From: JADCCX01 sp031431475
Lineage (GTDB): Bacteria > Pseudomonadota > Alphaproteobacteria > Rhizobiales > Beijerinckiaceae
Direction: 5' to 3'
Assembly (NCBI GenBank): GCA_031431475.1
Contig: JANPDL010000025.1
Coordinates: forward strand, 302,944-366,943
Length of the DNA stretch: 64,000 bases
Shown here: piece after piece, positions 61,439 through 64,000 of the stretch
How positions within the stretch are numbered: the stretch's first letter is position 1
Layout: each line of letters starts with the position of its first letter
Program-made: the position numbers and the translations under genes
The notes under the pieces: generated by a model
Database searches by the model: none
Told to the model about the DNA's origin: nothing
What the model saw: only the letters and a program-made list of their open reading frames with translations

Positions 61439-62464
61439 TTATGCGCGAATCTTTACGCCATCGACAGGCTTTTGTATGGATCCTTCCAGCCGCCGCGCCA
61501 GACGCACAAAACGCAGCTCGATGTAATGGTACGAGAGCCATGACACCACTCCGACCAGCAGCAGGACCAGCGCCATCCAAATGGGCCATAGCGCCCCGAA
61601 TGACGGCCCAAAGGCTTCCAGCAGCGGAAATCCAAGGGTCGTGTGATAGAGATAGACTGAATACGAAATGACTCCGAGCCAGGCGAGATGACGCTGTCCG
61701 ATCTGGTGGCGATAGAGCGTCCAGAACAACGCAAGATCGACCGCCAGAAAAGCGGCGGCTTGCCAGCCCCGGTGCGGAGCGGCAAGCGCGAGGCCGATCA
61801 TCGAGATTGCGGCAAGCGCCAGAACAACTGGCAACCCCAGCTTCTGTCGCTCGACCGCAGCAATCGCCGCACCAATGAAGAAGATCGGCAGATAGATCAG
61901 CAATGTGCTGGAGCGTTGAATCGTGAAAAACAGGAAGAGATTGACTGCCACAGCGGCCAGTGGAACCAACCAGAAAAAACGCCTGAGCGGCGTGTAAAAA
62001 ACAAGCGCGAACAGAAGATAGAATTTCATCTCGACGATCAGCGTCCAGTAAACACCGCTGAGCGGGCTGATGCCAACGCTGCCACCCAGGAACAGCAGGT
62101 TCCCCAGAGTGTCTTTCAGGCTGAAAGCCGGGAAAAGCCAGATGAGCAGGCCTGCCGCAGCCACAAAAAGCACGTTCATCCAATACGCCGGAACGATTTT
62201 GGCAAAGCGGCGTAGCAGAAACGCAAGAGCCGGATTTTCCTGACCCTTGGTCCAGATCAGGTAGCCAGACAGCATGAAAAACAGGCTGACGCCACCAAGC
62301 CCGAAATCTGTGAACCATGATTCCAGCGGCACACCGGCCACGGCATATGGTGCATATTTCGTATAATGCCCGATCAGCACGAACAGGATCGCAAGCCCCC
62401 GGAGCGTATCGAGGCTGGCATTGCGCTGCGCGTGGCCAGCAGCTTGGGGCAGGGGCGTTTCCAT
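61439..62464 (-). CDS. Acyltransferase 3 (OafA/YrhL) family membrane protein
   Basis: A 341-residue protein with about ten membrane helices. N-terminal motif LDTLRGLAILFVLIGHYTKY carries the conserved Arg and His; SGYLIWTKG follows. It acetylates or succinylates surface sugars. ATG 62464 chosen; an upstream TTG extends the frame by five codons. No polysaccharide genes are adjacent. Confidence 0.88.
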   Translation of the reverse strand: METPLPQAAGHAQRNASLDTLRGLAILFVLIGHYTKYAPYAVAGVPLESWFTDFGLGGVSLFFMLSGYLIWTKGQENPALAFLLRRFAKIVPAYWMNVLFVAAAGLLIWLFPAFSLKDTLGNLLFLGGSVGISPLSGVYWTLIVEMKFYLLFALVFYTPLRRFFWLVPLAAVAVNLFLFFTIQRSSTLLIYLPIFFIGAAIAAVERQKLGLPVVLALAAISMIGLALAAPHRGWQAAAFLAVDLALFWTLYRHQIGQRHLAWLGVISYSVYLYHTTLGFPLLEAFGPSFGALWPIWMALVLLLVGVVSWLSYHYIELRFVRLARRLEGSIQKPVDGVKIRA

Positions 62465-62684
62465 CGGTGGTTTTTGCAAAGCACAGATGACGACAGGGGC
62501 GCAAGAATGGGTATGCGTCGGTTCGATATTTTTTGGTTTCAGGGAATCGAGTTTTGCCGCACGGCGGCGGGGTCATTCAAGGTTAACAAAATGTCACCTT
62601 GGCTTTAGCGAGACCGCCGCAACATGTCCCAAATCCACGGTGTCGGGAGCAATCAGGCATTCCGCGACAAAGAGGAGAGACATC

Positions 62685-62996
62685 ATGAGCATCAAATCCA
62701 AAACATTTGCGACCGCCTTCGCTGTGATGGCGCTTGGCGCGGTTGTTTCCGGCTCCGCCTTCGCCCAAAACGCCGGTGGCGGTGGCCGCGGCGGAAGCGG
62801 CGGCGGTGACAGTGGACCGACCCGCATGGAAAACACGGCCTACGCAACGGTGCCGAGCAACAGGACCCGGCGGTTTAATAATCCTGACGAAGAGACGTTT
62901 GGTCGCCGGCGCGCTGACAATAGCAAGGAATGCGTTACGCCGACCGAAGGCCGTCAAGGCCGCAAGGCCTTCACGAGTTCCTGCGGCCCGCTCTGA
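62685..62996 (+). CDS. Hypothetical secreted glycine-rich protein
   Basis: A 103-residue protein with a good AGAGGAGAG ribosome site. Signal peptide ends GSAFAQ, then a Gly-rich stretch (NAGGGGRGGSGGGDSG) and a basic tail with two cysteines (KECVTPTEG, SSCGPL). Family not recognised. Confidence 0.6.
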   Translation: MSIKSKTFATAFAVMALGAVVSGSAFAQNAGGGGRGGSGGGDSGPTRMENTAYATVPSNRTRRFNNPDEETFGRRRADNSKECVTPTEGRQGRKAFTSSCGPL

Positions 62997-63300
62997 ACTG
63001 TATGTGACAAGAAAACAGGGGGTGCTCCGGCATTCCCTTTTTTGTTGCGTGCAAGCCTTGATAGACAATCAGGATCAAATCTCTTCGCAGTCCAGACAGA
63101 ACACAACTCGATTTGCCGGAATAGCAGCGAGGACAGCTGCCCCCGAAGATATTTCTGATGCTGCCAATGCGACCGGCGGTACCGAAGATCACTTTCCAAA
63201 GTATCGAAGGGATACATCAGCGAAAACGCCACTGAGCTTCCCAAGGACTTGTCACGAGGGGCGGTTGACCCACCCCGGTTCAGATCCAGGGAGCCTTCCA
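62997..63300. other. Gene-free stretch before a small membrane protein gene
   Basis: About 300 bases with no convincing gene on either strand. A minus-strand frame (62954-63301) and a plus-strand frame (from 62734) are open but lack ribosome sites and natural composition. A promoter for the 39-residue gene must lie here. Confidence 0.5.
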
Positions 63301-63420
63301 ATGTCCACCGTATCCATCCTCATCACCGCAGCCATCCTCGCACAGCCCATGATGGTGCTGGCACTTCTGGCAAAGGGCGGCATGAGCAAGGTTGCTGTGC
63401 GCACGGTCCGCGCCCGATAA
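63301..63420 (+). CDS. 39-residue membrane protein
   Basis: ATG at 63301 preceded by GGGAG at good spacing. The product has one hydrophobic helix (VSILITAAILAQPMMVLALLA) and a basic tail (SKVAVRTVRAR). A terminator follows 30 bases after the stop. Likely a real short gene. Function unknown. Confidence 0.55.
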   Translation: MSTVSILITAAILAQPMMVLALLAKGGMSKVAVRTVRAR

Positions 63421-63450
63421 ATCTCTTTTCCAGTCTACCTCCCTGACTTG

Positions 63451-63476
63451 GGGCCGCTTCGGCGGCCCTCTTTTTT
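63451..63476 (+). terminator. Intrinsic terminator
   Basis: Arms GGGCCGC (63451-63457) and GCGGCCC (63462-63468) around a TTCG loop, followed by a T-rich tail to 63476. Ends the 39-residue gene. Confidence 0.88.
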
Positions 63477-63504
63477 GTGAGGTGTGTGGGAGGTCGTATT
63501 CTCG

Positions 63505-63639
63505 TTAACCCTTTTTGGGGAACGCGACAGGTGTCAGCGAACCCTTGAGCTTGAGGTTGGATGTGGCCGGGGCTGCCGCAGGTTTCTTCGCCTTCGGCTT
63601 CTTGGCTTCCTTGTTGCTGCGCATCTGACCTTTGGCCAT
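63505..63639 (-). CDS. 44-residue lysine-rich protein
   Basis: ATG 63639 is preceded by AAAAGGGAGAG. The product starts MAKGQMRSNKEAKKPKA and is strongly basic, with a conserved-looking end TPVAFPKKG. Similar short basic proteins recur in the order. It may bind nucleic acid, but nothing proves it. The longer frame to 63819 crosses a hairpin and is not likely coding. Confidence 0.6.
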   Translation of the reverse strand: MAKGQMRSNKEAKKPKAKKPAAAPATSNLKLKGSLTPVAFPKKG

Positions 63640-63696
63640 GGTCTCTCTCCCTTTTTGCGCCTGAATTGGCGCGTAATTTGCGGTTCGAAACAAATT

Positions 63697-63724
63697 GCCC
63701 CGCGCCTCAGGTGAGGTGCGGGGC
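63697..63724 (-). terminator. Hairpin downstream of the cold-shock gene
   Basis: A 28-base hairpin with GCCCCGC/GCGGGGC ends and CCTCA/TGAGG inner arms (one mismatched pair between) is followed on the minus strand by AATTTGTTT. It probably terminates the cold-shock transcript read from the right. Confidence 0.6.
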
Positions 63725-63862
63725 TGCAAGATGCACGAAGCATCTTCCCTGGATATCACACTGCCCAAAAGCCCGTTCGTTGCGCCGCCGGTACATTCAT
63801 GGTCGGCATCGATGGGCAATAATGGGGTCGGTCTGCACGGTATCCCGCGTGACCGATGCAGT

Positions 63863-64000
63863 TTAGTCCAGAAGCTTCAAATTCTCGGCCGACATCTTGC
63901 CGCTCTTGCGATCAGGCAGCAGCTCGAATTCGAGCTTTTGTCCCTCACGCAGGTCGTTCAGGCCCGAACGCTCCACCGCGCTGATATGCACGAAAGCATC
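63863..64000 (-). CDS. Cold-shock protein, N-terminus cut by window edge
   Basis: The last 45 codons of a CspA-type protein: DAFVHISAVERSGLNDLREG with the RNP2 motif FVHIS, then QKLEFELLPDRKSGKM. It stops at TAA 63863-63865. The first part, with RNP1, is outside the window. Acts as a single-strand nucleic acid chaperone. Confidence 0.92.
   Translation of the reverse strand, partial: DAFVHISAVERSGLNDLREGQKLEFELLPDRKSGKMSAENLKLLD

Overview
The window is chromosomal DNA from an alphaproteobacterium, most likely of the order Hyphomicrobiales (Rhizobiales). The evidence is a PopZ-like (DUF2497) gene placed directly before valS and after pcm and tolC, an IalB-type secreted protein, a ChrR-like cupin protein, an ExoR-like Sel1 protein behind ilvD, many Bug/TctC receptors, and high GC with GC-rich third positions. 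The genus cannot be fixed from the sequence alone. About sixty protein genes, four tRNA genes, several bidirectional terminators and at least three families of short repeats can be supported.

Region by region. Positions 1-8463 form a catabolic and transport locus: an SDR dehydrogenase (cut by the window edge) and an enolase-superfamily enzyme on the minus strand, an IclR regulator fused to an SMP-30 lactonase-like domain on the plus strand, then a complete polar amino acid ABC transporter with a class IV aminotransferase. The locus is scarred at 3486-4580 by a truncated gene and a CAGGGAA-rich repeat. Positions 8464-9378 are a decayed stretch against the 3' end of a CAT-anticodon tRNA gene. 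Positions 9429-15940 hold envelope and single metabolic genes. Positions 16010-22388 are a minus-strand run (photolyase, flavin amine oxidase, DUF1365, cyclopropane-type fatty acid methyltransferase, GPH symporter) resembling photooxidative-stress clusters of Rhodobacter-type bacteria. Positions 22495-33265 are housekeeping: tRNA-Asn, tRNA-Cys, pcm, tolC, popZ, valS, a YqaA protein, ilvD, an exoR-like gene and xthA. Positions 33371-42809 contain two tandem Bug receptors, small secreted proteins, an MHS-family transporter, and a DUF4212/sodium-solute symporter pair followed by small membrane proteins. Positions 42815-49822 contain rlmB, tRNA-Tyr, dgkA, a third Bug receptor and a Liv-type ABC transporter whose two permeases are fused. 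Positions 49917-57000 mix accessory enzymes, sulfur metabolism genes and two REP-doublet repeats. Positions 57136-64000 hold a ChrR-like protein with an SDR, an RraA/FAH pair, a ModA-like binding protein, an acyltransferase and small proteins, ending in a partial cold-shock gene.

No CRISPR array, intact insertion sequence, phage or toxin-antitoxin pair was recognised. The most interesting signals are proteins that keep a fold but have lost key residues: the IclR/SMP-30 fusion lacks two of three expected metal ligands and so could be a ligand sensor, the class IV aminotransferase in the same locus has Asn where the PLP lysine belongs, and the ChrR-like protein has lost three of four zinc ligands of its sigma-binding domain and has no sigma-factor gene beside it. 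These readings come from alignment by eye against family sequences recalled from memory and need computed alignments.
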